Assembly: GCA_029959085.1 (NCBI GenBank)
Contig: JARWIR010000001.1
Coordinates: 72,106,899 to 72,170,898 of the forward strand
DNA from: Nemophila menziesii
Taxonomy: Eukaryota > Streptophyta > Magnoliopsida > Boraginales > Hydrophyllaceae
Reading direction: 5' to 3'
Length of the DNA: 64,000 nt
Below the pieces are notes generated by a model, which did not search any database, had not been told where the DNA came from, and saw only the letters and a program-made list of their open reading frames with translations. The position numbers and the translations under genes were made by a program. Below, piece by piece: positions 37,094 to 48,120 of this stretch; the first letter of the stretch is position 1; the number at the start of each line of letters is the position of its first letter.

Positions 37094-38661
37094 TGGTGGT
37101 CCTTTGTGTGTTCTAAAATAAATGCAAAAGTAATCGAACCACAACCGCAAGTGTACGGTTGTCCCAAGTAGTAATAATGATTCTAGGATCGTTCGCAGGG
37201 ACGGTTTGGTAACTACAATGCTTATCAAATAATGAATGGTTGCACTTATGAAAGCAAGTAAAAGATAATATGATTGATTGGTTTTTGTATTAATTCTAAG
37301 TAATGAAAGACTAATAAGGAAAATGCAAATAAATAGTAAAATGCAAGTAAATAAGTGTAAAACGCAAGTATGAGAAGATAGCACTTGAGAACGCAAGGGA
37401 TCGTCCTAATTCTATTTCATAACCTATTCTGTTTAAGGGTTAAATTGGTCAATTACAATGGTCGGGATTCTAAATTCCTTATACCCCCGTCAGGGTGGAC
37501 TATAAGGCTATACTAGAGTGTCACTAGTCCCGTCAGGGTAAATATGATCCACTTTTAGATGTTTAAGAATTCTACCTCATTGGCCCTAAATTTAGCTAAG
37601 TTCGTCAGAATCAATAGCTTCTATTTTAGATTGAATAATTGGTTCTATACCTAAACCCTCCGTCAAGATGATCCACACGCCACATATGTGGAATAGCCTA
37701 GATACTAATACATGTTCTTAGTTCGTGACTCTAAAAACAGTAAACAATCACAAATTATCGAAAAGAGTAAAAGACCCAATTTAATTTAATTTAACAGAAA
37801 CCCAAATTCAGGACATGAAATTCAATAGAATTGGAATTTACCCATAAAACATTCTCAAGCACTAAAAGGTGTTTAGCTCATACTAATTAAAAAGAAAACT
37901 AAATTAATTAAAATGGAATTCATAGTGTATTACAGAATTAAAAATAAAGAAAACCTAATTTCTGGAATTGGAATGGCTGAGAACGGAGATATAGACCCTC
38001 TCCAGCTCTTGACAGCTTCTTCTTTCTTCCTTCTGTTGCTTCTCTCTGATGTTTTAATTTGTAAAAAGTGAATTCTGTGAAAAATAGAAGTCAAGAGTTC
38101 CTTTTATAAGCTCAAATTCGGACTTGGACCTAGGCTTTTAATTAAATGAATTATTGAAGGCCCAAGTCCACTAACTTAGCCCAAAATCCCGTAACTGCTG
38201 CATCACCTTCACTAAAACGGATTTTCCCGCTTCGTTATAACTCCGGTTGACTTGATTCCAGTTGCTAAAGTTCCGTAACTAGATAAGGAATGTTTTCTCT
38301 TCAAGGGACAGCGGATAAATCATCTCTTAAGTGCCTTAAAATCAGCAATCTTTGGCCTGTTTTCCAGATTTGCAGCTCTAAAATCAAATTCTTTCGGGAT
38401 TTATCTTCAAGTCTTGACTCCATATCACGATCTTTGAATTTCTTCTCGGGTTCCATTCCTAGCTAATATTTAAAACCAACAAACTTTCCACTAAAATACA
38501 CAAGATTACGCGCAAAAGTTTATTAAATCAAAAATACTAGAAATAAAATGGAAATTCCGGATTATTGCATTTTTAACTCAAAAGTCTATCAAAATATTCA
38601 AATAAACATAAAAAATGATGTCTCCCAAGGGTCGAAAATAAGAACAATTAGGGAGACATCA
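37094..38661 (-). repeat. 5' LTR of B-outer
   Basis: Minus strand TGATGTCTCCC ... GGACCACCA, 1568 bp, with TATAAAAG at 38101-38110. Followed by GATGT, the second copy of the target duplication. Confidence 0.93.
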
Positions 38662-39372
38662 GATGTCCACTCCATGATTACACCCCATCTATACAGTTAG
38701 CGATATTTTATCTAGGTATCAATAGAGAAAGTAGATTGAAGGTAGATAATCTTGGAAAGGGAAATTTCGTGTCCATGGATCCTGCAGAAGCCGCTGAAGG
38801 TTTAGAAAATATTATCAAAACATAAAGGAGTTGGCTATCTTCGCAAACTCCTATTACAAATACCAAAGGTACGTTTCGATTAGATGCAGAAACTGCAAAC
38901 TCGGCTCAATTGTCCGCATTAGAAAACCAAATCAAAGAACTTAAGCTTGAGATGCAGAGAAATTTAGCCGTAGCAAATGTAGTGCAAGAAGCACAAGGTT
39001 GTCAACAGTGTGGGGTTACAAATCATACATGGGAAGAGTGCGAAGGAAATCCAGCATCTGTTTATTTCATATCCAATCGAAGAAATTACCAATTTGGTAA
39101 CAGAAATCATCCAGGTATGCAATATTCAAATACACAGGAGGCGCAAATCTTGGTCATTATCAACCTCGTCCCCAAAATAATTCTTTCCGACCAAGAGGTC
39201 AATATCAAAATCAGAATTATATCCGACCTGCTCCTCCACAACAACATATTAATGACGCATATACCGAGACGTTATCTCAGAAAGCTCTACCACAGTATCC
39301 TCAAGAAGGAGCTGTGGACGATCAACATTTGAAGAAATTTATGGATCTTATGACCACTAATATGCATTCATA
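38662..39372 (+). pseudogene. gag of element A, C-terminal part
   Basis: It resumes the gag cut at 11262: CPLHDYTPSIQLAIFYLGIN, a coiled region, and CCHC knuckle CQQCGVTNHTWEEC (near 39000-39040). An Asn/Gln/Pro-rich tail follows in the neighbouring frame (NSFRPRGQYQ, ALPQYPQEG). It has at least one stop (TAA 38824) and a frameshift near 39140. The match across 27.4 kb to the left gag half is the main evidence that 11268-38661 is an insertion. Confidence 0.87.
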
Positions 39373-40674
39373 GAGCGAGAAGTTATGAGAACAAGAAGCT
39401 TCAATTCGGATTTTAGGTTCACAAGTAGAACAAATGAATAAAATTCTAACAAATATTACGGAACAAAAAGAATTGAAGGCTATCGAAGGAGGTGATGCCA
39501 ATGTTGGGTTCGGAGCTTGTAAGGCTATTTGCCTTGAGACTGAAGAAAATAAGGAAGTACCGCATGCTGCTGAAAGTGCGTGGAAGTTCCGAGTACCGAA
39601 TGAGAACCAACCAAGTCTAGCCCCGTGGACTCTAACTGTTCTGAGGATGATGTGGAAGAAGATTCAGAAAAATCAGACTTTATACAGCTTCTGAAAGATA
39701 TGCAAGAAGAGATTAGATCGGTTATGGAGTTACAAGCTGAGCGAGCTAAAGAGAAAGAGGAAGAAGCCTCAAAAGAACCAAGAGTTGAAGTTGCACCTGC
39801 TGTGCAAGAAAAGAAAGAAGAATAGAAGGTGGAATCGCCACCAGTTGTTCAAACAATGTCATCAACTATTCCTGATACAAATCCAAAATGTGACATTGAA
39901 CTGAAGACATTTGTAGAGGCGTACACTCCAGAAAATATCAACGCCCAAATGCTTGATATTGCAAAGAAAGGGCTTACACAGCAACAAGTTTTCACGCAAG
40001 TTGTTCCTGAGAAAGAAGCGAGTGTAGAAGCCAAGAGAGAGACTTTGAGAGTCTCAAGAAGAGTAGAGAAAGAGTTACCATTTAAGCTCAAAGATCCTGG
40101 AAGCTTTAATCTTCCTATCCAAATAAATGGTATGCTCAAAGTGAAAGCCATGTACAATGTGGGTTCATGTGTGAATCTTATGCCAAAGTCCATGTTCGAG
40201 AGACTTGGACTTCAAAAATCAGAAAAAGATCCAGTGAATTTGCAGTTTGCTGACAACTCAGTTACCAAGACATGGGGAACAGTGGAGGACGTCATTGTCC
40301 AATCAGGTAATATCACCATCCCTACTGACTTTGTTATACTTGATTTTGATGCAGATAAGCAGGTTCCAATCATACTTGGAAGGCCTTTCATGGCCACAAG
40401 TCAGAGCATAACAAACTTCCAAGAAGGGACCATTTCCCTTCATGCTAAGGACGTATCCGAGACATTCTATGTCTTGGGTAAGAAACCAATGAAGTTAGAT
40501 CCTACCGTTCCTATCATCCACGACCTTTCACATCACAAAGTCCCTAAAGAGAAGATCCATGAAAAGCCTGTGGATACTGAGCCAAACATTAAGTTTGGGG
40601 TTGGCCATGAAGTTCTATGGAAAGTCCACAAACCAGAGAATAGGACAAAGACTCGTGGATGGGACCATTCATAG
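39373..40674 (+). pseudogene. Protease region of element A with altered active site
   Basis: Glu/Lys-rich linker (about 39430-39820, one frameshift near 39625, stop TAG near 39823), then an aspartic protease fold: KDPGSFNLPIQING, YNVGSCVNLMPKSMFERLGL, VPIILGRPFMATSQSI. The B elements have CDLGAS at the active site; here the Asp codon reads AAT (Asn), so the protease should be inactive. The frame runs directly into integrase C-terminal sequence at about 40590, with no RT, RNase H or integrase core. Confidence 0.87.
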
Positions 40675-40793
40675 TCACTAAAGTTGTTTCAACTAAGGTG
40701 ATAGAGATCAGGTCCAAAAAGGGGATTCAACGCAGATTAGTTGACATTCATAGCCTTGCTCGTTGTTGGGGAGGCTATATTCGCAAATCTTGA
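40596..40793 (+). pseudogene. Integrase C-terminal tail of element A, fused to protease
   Basis: GVGHEVLWKVHKPENR lies in the protease frame and is followed, one frame over, by GPFIVTKVVSTKVIEIRSKK and LVDIHSLARCWGGY, ending at TGA 40791-40793. This corresponds to the GPY/F tail of the B integrases ([13 protein letters not shown] ... GPYIVTKV). An internal deletion therefore joined the protease linker to the integrase tail, losing roughly 3 kb of pol. Confidence 0.8.
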
Positions 40794-41012
40794 TAGAGGT
40801 AACGCGTCTAACTTCAAAAGACGTTAAATAAAAGTGTTGTACGGGAGACAACCCGCAAATTTTTTATGTTTTTATGTCTTAAATTTATGTTTAGTTTAGT
40901 TGTTTTTAGTTTATATTGCATATTTGAGAAAGGTATTAGTGTTTTTTATGTTCAGGTGTTAAAGAAATCGAGCTCTAGGAGAAAATTTATTTTTTTGGGC
41001 ATGTTCTGATCT

Positions 41013-41280
41013 GGCCACCGGTATGCCGGTCACACGATCGGTAAGTCGGCGGGTCAGAAACACGAGCCCACGGGTACTAGTCACGTGTTCATTACCGATA
41101 GTTGATTTTCGAAAGCAAGCAGCACCGGTGTGCCGGTCAACTCCACCGGTAAACCGGTTAGACCAAAACCCGAGCCCACGTGTGCACGCTTCTGTATATT
41201 GATGTAACATGCTTTTCAAAAGAGCAGCTCGCCGGGTACCCGGCCTTACCACCGGTAAGCCGGTCAGCGCCGCTGGAGAG
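41013..41280 (+). repeat. CCGG-palindrome repeat array, element A
   Basis: Two to three degenerate units of about 115 bp with pairs such as CACCGGTATGCCGGTC, CACCGGTGTGCCGGTC, CCGGTAAACCGG and GCCGGGTACCCGGCC, separated by CGAGCCCACG words. Lies between the integrase tail and the 3' ORF, as in both B elements. Confidence 0.82.
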
Positions 41281-41714
41281 AGAAAAAAGTTACATTTTTA
41301 GGTTATAAAGAAGAGGAAGGTTAGTCTATTGCGAATTTTACAATCCCTAAGCCTCTCTTTCTTCTCCAAACCTATCCCAACTACATTGAAGCTTCATCAA
41401 ACCTTCCGTAAACATCAAAACACTACCCAATCACCATAAAAACACATCAAATCTTCTCTCCACATCATTACAAAGAAGATTCAACCACCCAAATCTTACC
41501 AAAACACATTGAATTGAAGAATCAAAAGCTTAAATTTTCAAAATTCATCCTACAATTTCTTAGATCTATACCAATTCATCAAGAATCCATCTTACTCACA
41601 TACAGATTCATCATCGAAACACCTTTCCTAAACCAAAATAAATATTTTTCAACCAAAAATCAAGATTTTAAAATTTCAAGAGTGGTTAAAGCTTTGAGTT
41701 GGAGGTCAATTGAG

Positions 41715-42912
41715 ATGACTAAAAGAACAGAAACATTAGCTACTAAGAAGAAGATGAAGAAAAGCAAGGTATTGGGTCAAATTGAGAAGAAATCAAGTGA
41801 GAAAAGTTCTAGTTCCAACACAAAGGGTAAAATAGATATTGTAAAGAGAGGTGAGCTAGCTTCGTTTGATTCTAAAGGAAAAAGGGTTAACCTTTTTTGG
41901 AAGAAGACAACACAATCTCTCGAATTCAAAGGTCCTACACCCGAAGATAAAGAGAAAACTTCAAAGGCCATGATATCGTCTGCAGAGAAACAATTAAAGG
42001 AACTACCTTTTGCTTATGAGAGAGTATTCGATGAAGAAATTGGTAAAGCAGAGTACAAGAGATTCTTGGAACTTGGTGAAAGATTGGGTTGGTCTACATT
42101 CATGGTAAGACATTCTGATTTATGTCATGAGTTAGTTTTAGATTTCTATTTAGGCCTCTTTAGCCGAGATAGTGAAGGTTGTATTCCAGTTAGAGGAAAG
42201 TTAGTTTCTTTTACAGTTGAAGAGATTAGAAACCACTTCCAGTTTAAGAAATTGGTTGGACCATGAAAGTTTAGAGAAGCGGTGGATAAAAAAATAATCT
42301 TTGATTGGAATTTACTTTTTGAACATGGTTTAGATAAGGAGAAAGTGCAATCACATAAGGGAGAATTGAAGGCACCTTGGCCTTACAAATATCTTCAACC
42401 GGATGCTAGAATTTGAAAAAATTTCCTTATCCCTAACATCTTTGGAAACACAAGAATTTTGGATATAAGTAAGAAGAACGCTCTACTTTTGAATTGTATT
42501 TTGAGAGGAGAAGAAGTGGATGTGGCACAGTTGATCTTTGAGGAGGTGATGCGATTTTCAGTCTCTCCTACCTCGATTTATAATGTAAAATATCCTACTT
42601 TGATCACGTGTCTTGTGCGAAAAGAGAATGTAATTTTGGGTGAGGAAATTTAAAAAGAGTAACATTTACGGTGCTTGGATCATGAAAGTCTTGAGAGGAG
42701 CGGGTTCTACGCAAGTCTCAAAATAAGAAAAGGAGCAAAGTTGGCAAGAGAAGATGGAGGAGCGATTAAACAAAGTTGAAGAAGCTCAAACTTCCTTAGC
42801 CAATGATGTGGCACAAATCAAAGCCAATCAAGTGCACATCATGACACTCCTTGAGCAATTAAAGAAAAATCCAGCAAATCCTATCTTGGATGTCGATAAT
42901 GCAAGGCAATAG
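41715..42912 (+). pseudogene. 3' ORF (plant transposon-protein domain) of element A
   Basis: ATG 41715 (MTKRTE) aligns with MTNRT in the B elements. Lys/Ser-rich N-terminus, then a diverged globular domain: GERLGWSTFMVRHSDLCHELVLDFYLG and VSFTVEEIRNHFQFK, stop TGA at 42264-42266. The same frame carries on with NFLIPNIFG, DVAQLIFEEVMRFSVSP and YPTLITCLV, with further stops (such as 42414 and 42651). A frameshifted coiled coil follows (EERLNKVEEAQTSLANDVAQIK) and the end is TAG near 42910. Strong divergence from the B copies shows an older split of the families. Confidence 0.75.
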
Positions 42913-45058
42913 CCTCGAGAGTATGTTCTCTTTCTTCCTTACCATTTCTGTAAATACTTTATCTGATAATTTTAATTTCTTTTTCAAGTCTTTTTCGAGT
43001 CGTGGGGACACGGCTTATTTTTGAGTTGGGGGTGTGGGGATTCGTTGTCTCTCATCTCTATTTTTATGTTTTTAGGTAGAAATTAAAAAATTTGATACAT
43101 GGGAATTACATGTAGAGTGTGTTAAATAGCTTGAAACCATAAGCTCAGTAAGTTAATGATAGTAAGTAGTATGTTTATGAGCTACTTTATTTTGTATGCT
43201 TTGAGTATTTGCAGGAAGCCACACATTGATAGTAAAGAAAAGATTAGTTAGCAATGCGATAGAAAGTATGTTCGATCTCAGGGAGCCTTGAGTGGTTTGT
43301 AGGCCGTGAGATCCAAGTTAGTTAATAACCCCATTTGATGAACGTGCTAAAGGTAAGAGAATAACGAAATTGCATGGTGTAGAAAATGATTAAGGCAGTT
43401 CTTTCATATTGAAGCCACTTGAAGCCTTTTAACTTTCTTACCCTGTTATTTGATTTAATATTTTATGTCCTTCTCAGCCCCTTCTAGCCTTTCTAAAGCC
43501 AATATATTTAACCACATTATAAGCCATATCCCTTTAGATTATATGACTTTTCCATATGACCCTCACTCGAATCGCGATGCATAGACAGTTGTCTTAGAGC
43601 TTGAGTTTGGGGTGGTGGGTCCACCATTATGGGAATTGTTATTGGGTAGGGATTTTTTAGCTTATTAATTATGCTCTGTTATTATATAGATGATGATTCA
43701 CATGTTTATATTGTAACCCTTTGTCGAGGTAATAGTGAATGAAAAAAGTTAAAAAGCATGAAAAGAAAAGAAAAAAAATCTATGAGAAAAATAGCCTGAT
43801 ATCTCGAACATAAAAAAAGAGTCATAGCTATACAAAAGAAATAATGATATTGAAAGAATATATATTCGGACCGGCAAAGAGGAATTTTATGTGAACATCT
43901 TTATGCTTTAATTGGGTTATTGGGGAAGCTACTTTGTGCATCAAAGAAAATCATTGGGTTGCGTGAGAAACGTTTTATGAGAGTAACTCAAGTTCTAGGG
44001 CGATTCTTTGATGGCTAGTGAGGAGAGAGGCAAAAGCTCACTCTAAATTATCCAAATATACTTAGGGATGGCAACGGATCGGTTCTTTGCAAAAATATCA
44101 AAAACCATAACCATAACCGTTTATTTTATTAAAATCCATATCCTAACGCTTTTAACCATCGGTTACACAATTTAAAACCATAAACGCATTATTCGGTTTC
44201 GGTTTTTTTAAACGGTCTTGCGGTTTTTAACCATAATTAAATGATAATTTAATAAATATATTAATTTACATAAAATCAAACCACACATATAAGAAAAATC
44301 TCCGAGATATATAAAATATTGTGTTGGTTTATTATTAAATTATATATTTATTATTTAGTTGGTTAAATATAGTATTTGGATTTTGGTTTTAGAATTTTAA
44401 TATATCTAATTTTAACTAGATTATTATAAAATATGAAAATATATATGATAATAATCAGTTTTCGGTTATCCGGTTTTATTTTTATCTAAAACCATAACCT
44501 AACGGTTTTAACCATCGTTTACACTTTTCAAAACCATAACTTAATGGTTTTAACCACGGTTATCTAATTCGGGTTTTTATCGTTTTGGTTATGATCGGTT
44601 TCGGTTTTTAACCGTAACCATTTCCATCCCTAAATATACTATCATACCGTCCCTAAGCCTAAATTACAACCTTAAAGACCTTTTGATTCTTTGCTATGTA
44701 ATCAAAAAGTGATTGAGCCAATAGAGAGTAGTTAAGTGGATCTTTGGATACTAGTGAAGTTCGATGAACAATCTATAGCTTCCTTGGTGAACTGAGTAAA
44801 GTTCCTCTCCGTCGTACATTGCGAAGCTAATCAAAGCTTGAATTCAAACCGTGTTGACTGTGGATATGAGAAGTGTACAGGTATGTAGTTTGTAAATATT
44901 ATTACATGAAATTTTCTGAGTAGTTCCTTTATGTCTATTCTATATATTTTGTTATCTCCTTTCCCATTGTGCTTAAATGACCTAGATGTGTATTTAGAGA
45001 CTTCCCTTTGTTTTTATCTTAATTGTATCGAGACGATACAACTTTGAGTTGAGGGTCT
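42913..45058 (+). other. 3' noncoding region of element A
   Basis: Holds the hairpin GAGTCGTG-GGGA-CACGGCTT (42997-43016) beside TTTTTGAGTTGGGGG, a second TTGAGTTTGGGGTGG (43601-43615), and a hAT MITE (44063-44632). The final hairpin TTGTATCG-AGA-CGATACAA (45023-45041) is directly before the polypurine tract TTTGAGTTGAGGGTCT (45043-45058). No gene is visible. Confidence 0.75.
44063..44632. mobile_element. hAT-like MITE with perfect 8-bp duplication
   Basis: Ends TAGGGATGG and CCATCCCTA; flanks AATATACT (44055-44062 and 44633-44640) are identical. The 570-bp interior is AT-rich and built of repeated AAACCATAACC / GGTTTTAACC words in both orientations, with no coding capacity. Confidence 0.92.
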
Positions 45059-46606
45059 TGATGTCTCCCCATTTGTGATGAATTAATATTAGTTAGAGAC
45101 ATCATTTTTAGTGTTTTAGAAGTCTAAATAGTTGATTTTCCCATTAATTATCACACTTTCCTATTTCTAGTCTTGATGTAATGAATTATTATTTTTAGAG
45201 CATATTGGGTTTAATTATTTATTTAGTGTGAAGCTTTAAAGATATATATGGAGATTAATTAGATGTCAAGTCAATTCTAAGAGATAAAGGAAAAAAGATA
45301 TGCATGGAAATTGGAGATAAGGAAACAAAAGTTAAATTATGGAAAGATAAAGCTGCCAAATAAATCTGAATTTCAGCACCCACGGCCACAAATGGGCTTA
45401 TATCTCAAAATCAGTGAGGAATTTGGAAGAATGGTCAAGAGGAAAGTTAAAGATCTTTCTGAGACTATGAATTTCGACTATTGGTACGCGTTAAACGAAT
45501 AAGTATTGAAGTTGTTATGACCAAAACAAAAACGGGGCTGATTCTATATTTTAGGGTTACGAATTTGAGTTGGGCTTGGCGTCCATTACTTGTCTTCTAC
45601 TCCAAGAAAACGAATTAGGGCTTCTAAACACCTATAAATACACTCTTATATCACTTGTAAATCATCCTTGATCATCCTTACCTCACATAAATTAGTCCTT
45701 AGGGTTCATATCATTAGAGTTATTGTGGAGAGCAAGATGAAGTCTTTTATTCAATCTTTTAGTTTATTTCTATCAGGTATGAACTAATTTTCCCATAGCT
45801 TGGGTTTTGCATTATGTATAATCTATGAATTCTATTTTCTTTTCTATCTAAGTTTCTTTGGGAATTATATGTTTTAATTTGATATTAGCTGCTTACCCAT
45901 ATATTTGTTTATGTGTTTTGAATTATTGCCTGTCCTAAACCTGATCAATTTAGACTTTCTTAATAGTAGTTAGATGGTCACCTTAAATGGGTGTCTAATT
46001 ATTGAACCACCACATAACGTCTAGTGTCCGATATTGGTCTTGACGACACTAATTCTAACTAGATAGTCATTAGGGTATGTTTTAATCACTATCACCATAT
46101 TTGGAATTGAATTGCTTAGGAACCTAGTGGCGTAAGATAACCCTAAGTTTAGGCTACCTCATGGTTGTGTCTGTAGCCCCCCTAGTCGATCTCAAGGTCT
46201 AGGAGAGGGAATTTAGAATCCTGACTAAGTATTTAAGAGCTAATTATCTCCCTTATTAACTAGAATTTGATAGAAAGAATTAGAAGGATTAGTGCATACT
46301 AGCAAAACCTAACCTATATCTCTCATCTCATATTTCTTCAATTTAATTATTGTCTTTTATTGTAATTAGTTTAATTAATATTATCTTAATCAATCATATT
46401 TATTTTCTGTCTTTTAATTAATTACTTTCGACTTGTGTTATTTTCTCATTCGTATAACACACTAAATCCCTGCGAACGAATCTTCTTATCATTAAAACTT
46501 GCATAGGTCCTGTAATACTTGCAGTGTCGTGCTTGTCTAGGGTGCTTTAGTGTATTGTTTTCAGCGTTTTATTTATCATATTTTTATCACACTCTAGGCG
46601 ACACCG
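45059..46606 (+). repeat. 3' LTR of element A
   Basis: TGATGTCTCCCC ... GACACCG, with the last base changed from the expected A. Followed by GTGAG, the counterpart of ATGAG at 8898-8902. Confidence 0.92.
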
Positions 46607-46993
46607 GTGAGCAACTGTCGGAGCTAGTCTAACACTCTACCTCGAGCTGGGTTTTGTGTTTTATACATCTTGGGTGTTGGGCGGTTCTTCAATGGATCAG
46701 TGTTAGAGACGGTTGAAACTTCTGGGGAAATAAACAATCAACTTGATGCTAGAAGTATACTAGTTATTAACAATCAAGAAAATTAAAGAACTATACTTAT
46801 TATTACAATCCAAGATCGAATTCATTAATTCTTCATGATAAAGCTAATACATACTATTTGATAAAAGTAAAAACTTACTTTTTTTTCCTTTCTCTTATTG
46901 AAATTGTTGCCCCTCCATTTGATCGTTGTTGTTGATTAAATTTGACTTACAACTCGTTTGAGATTTTAAGTGTTAAGGGAAATACTGTATGAC

Positions 46994-46994
<1 letters not shown>

Positions 46995-47024
<30 letters not shown>

Positions 47025-47026
47025 CT
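46995..47026. repeat. (TG)n(TA)n microsatellite
   Basis: Six TG units followed by about ten TA units in the intron of the GRF gene. Confidence 0.9.
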
Positions 47027-47254
47027 CAAGGGGTAAGCATCATCATTGACTTCTACATGTTTTTTGTTAACCCAAAGCAGCTTTTTTATTAACCAAGAAA
47101 AAACTTTGGTTTACTTAGACTTTTTTAATCCCAACCGTGTAAAAATAAGATATGTAAAAACGCTTGGTTTTCTTGTCTTGAAACCACAAATATGATAAAA
47201 ATAATATTATTTCTATCTATATAAAATAAGATAAAACAAAATAAAAATGGTTGA

Positions 47255-47405
47255 CATTTAATAAGGGGGCCACACAATCTTAAAAATCATAACCTGTGGG
47301 GCCAGACTAGCTTAAAAATCTTTCTTCAGGGGCCAAAAAGTCTAACATATCTAACATAAAGGGCCAGAGAGTCTAATTCATAAAACATAAGGGGCCAAAT
47401 CCTCA
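47255..47405. repeat. Degenerate tandem repeat with GGGGCCA core
   Basis: Five spaced copies of GGG(G)CCA, about 30-45 bp apart, each followed by A/T-rich words such as CTTAAAAAT or TCTAA. Located in the GRF gene intron. Confidence 0.6.
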
Positions 47406-48120
47406 CCTTCTCTGCTATGTTTCTAATAAACGTAATTGGTAATCAGATAAACATGTAAGCTTCAAAATCCAAAAGAACATAAATCGGAACAACAACCCTT
47501 GTCTATTATCCAAATAACTAAATTACACAATACCATTCGTACATCACAAGGAACACCTAACAACACCAGAAAATCCAGAAAAAACATAAATTCCAGAAAC
47601 ACCATATCACCAAGAACACCCAAAAAAACAAAAACCATCTCGTCATCCTAAAACATTCGAGAGACTAAAAAATCTAACAATAACAGATTCAAACATGCAA
47701 GATCTTTAGATTTTTACCTTCCAGAACTTTGATTTCCTCCTTTTTCTGCGACAAAGACCTAAGCAGCCTTGAAATCACCAACATCCCTCTCGAGCATATG
47801 GGAGGATCCAACTAGCAGAAGAAAGAACATTGCTTCTCCGACGCCTGAAACTTCGAGCACCCAAGAAACCGTCGTCCTGGGTTCGTCTCCATCCACGAGG
47901 TTCTCACCTTGCACCGTACACCGCAGTAGCAAACCTAGTCCTCCTTACCTGGGTTAGGCATCGGAGTTGATGCCGTCGTGTTTATCAAACCGGCCATGGC
48001 GCTAGAATTTTGTGAAGAACGGAAACGAAGGGGAGATGAGCGAAGAAGAAATGGGGGGTGGAAAATCATGTAGGGTAAAATGAAAAAGGTGAATTGATTT
48101 TAGGGTTAGTAAAAGGGGGG

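Larger units (their letters stand above)
11268..38661 (-). mobile_element. Athila-type element B-outer, nested in gag of A
   Basis: Both 1568-bp LTRs (11268-12835 and 37094-38661) are in reverse orientation. The target duplication is GATTT (11263-11267) against GATGT (38662-38666), 4 of 5. Read on the minus strand: PBS, gag-protease (36958 to 34151), then B-inner (34145-21191), RT and RNase H (21185-19520), integrase (to 18608), solo LTR (18602-17081), integrase C-terminus (17075-16830), palindromic repeats, 3' ORF (15645-14328), polypurine tract. It is nearly complete apart from insertions, nonsense codons and frameshifts. The two LTRs appear only 1-2% apart in the part I compared. Confidence 0.92.
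8903..46606 (+). mobile_element. Athila-type Ty3/gypsy element A (outermost retrotransposon)
   Basis: LTRs 8903-10449 and 45059-46606 are in the same orientation, about 1.55 kb each, starting TGATGTCTCC. The right LTR ends ...CACCG where CACCA is expected. Flanks ATGAG (8898-8902) and GTGAG (46607-46611) agree at 4 of 5 bases. Inside, in order: PBS, gag (split), protease, integrase tail, palindromic repeats, 3' ORF, polypurine tract. RT, RNase H and the integrase core are absent, so it is non-autonomous. A sample of about 200 bp shows LTR divergence near 4%, more than in the two elements nested inside it. Element B-outer interrupts its gag. Confidence 0.9.
46607..47997 (-). pseudogene. GRF-zinc-finger gene of the MULE, 5' part (split by element A)
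   Basis: ATG 47997 (MAGLINTTASTPMPNPG) opens exon 1. The GRF-type zinc finger reads CYCGVRCKVRTSW, then METNPGRRFLGCSKF and KQCSFFC: CxC, the NPGRRFxxC core and CxFF. Exon 1 ends in a Lys/Glu-rich helix (SQKKEEIKVLE) at 47718, donor GTAAAA. The acceptor CCCCAG (exon from 46721) joins in frame: EVSTVSNTDPL, then RPTPKMYKTQNPARGRVLD and a stop. Stops also occur before the finger (near 47936) and at its end. The gene resumes at 8902 beyond element A. GRF fingers bind single-stranded DNA in several repair proteins. In plant transposon genes their role is unknown. The intron is about 1 kb. Confidence 0.75.

Noticed and set aside
41013..41280. CRISPR-like spaced palindromes
   Set aside because: Units are degenerate, spacers are themselves repeated, there are no cas genes, and this is a plant nuclear transposon.
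43990..44660. Possible second LTR inside the 3' region of element A
   Set aside because: The block has hAT-type ends and an 8-bp duplication, so it is a MITE.
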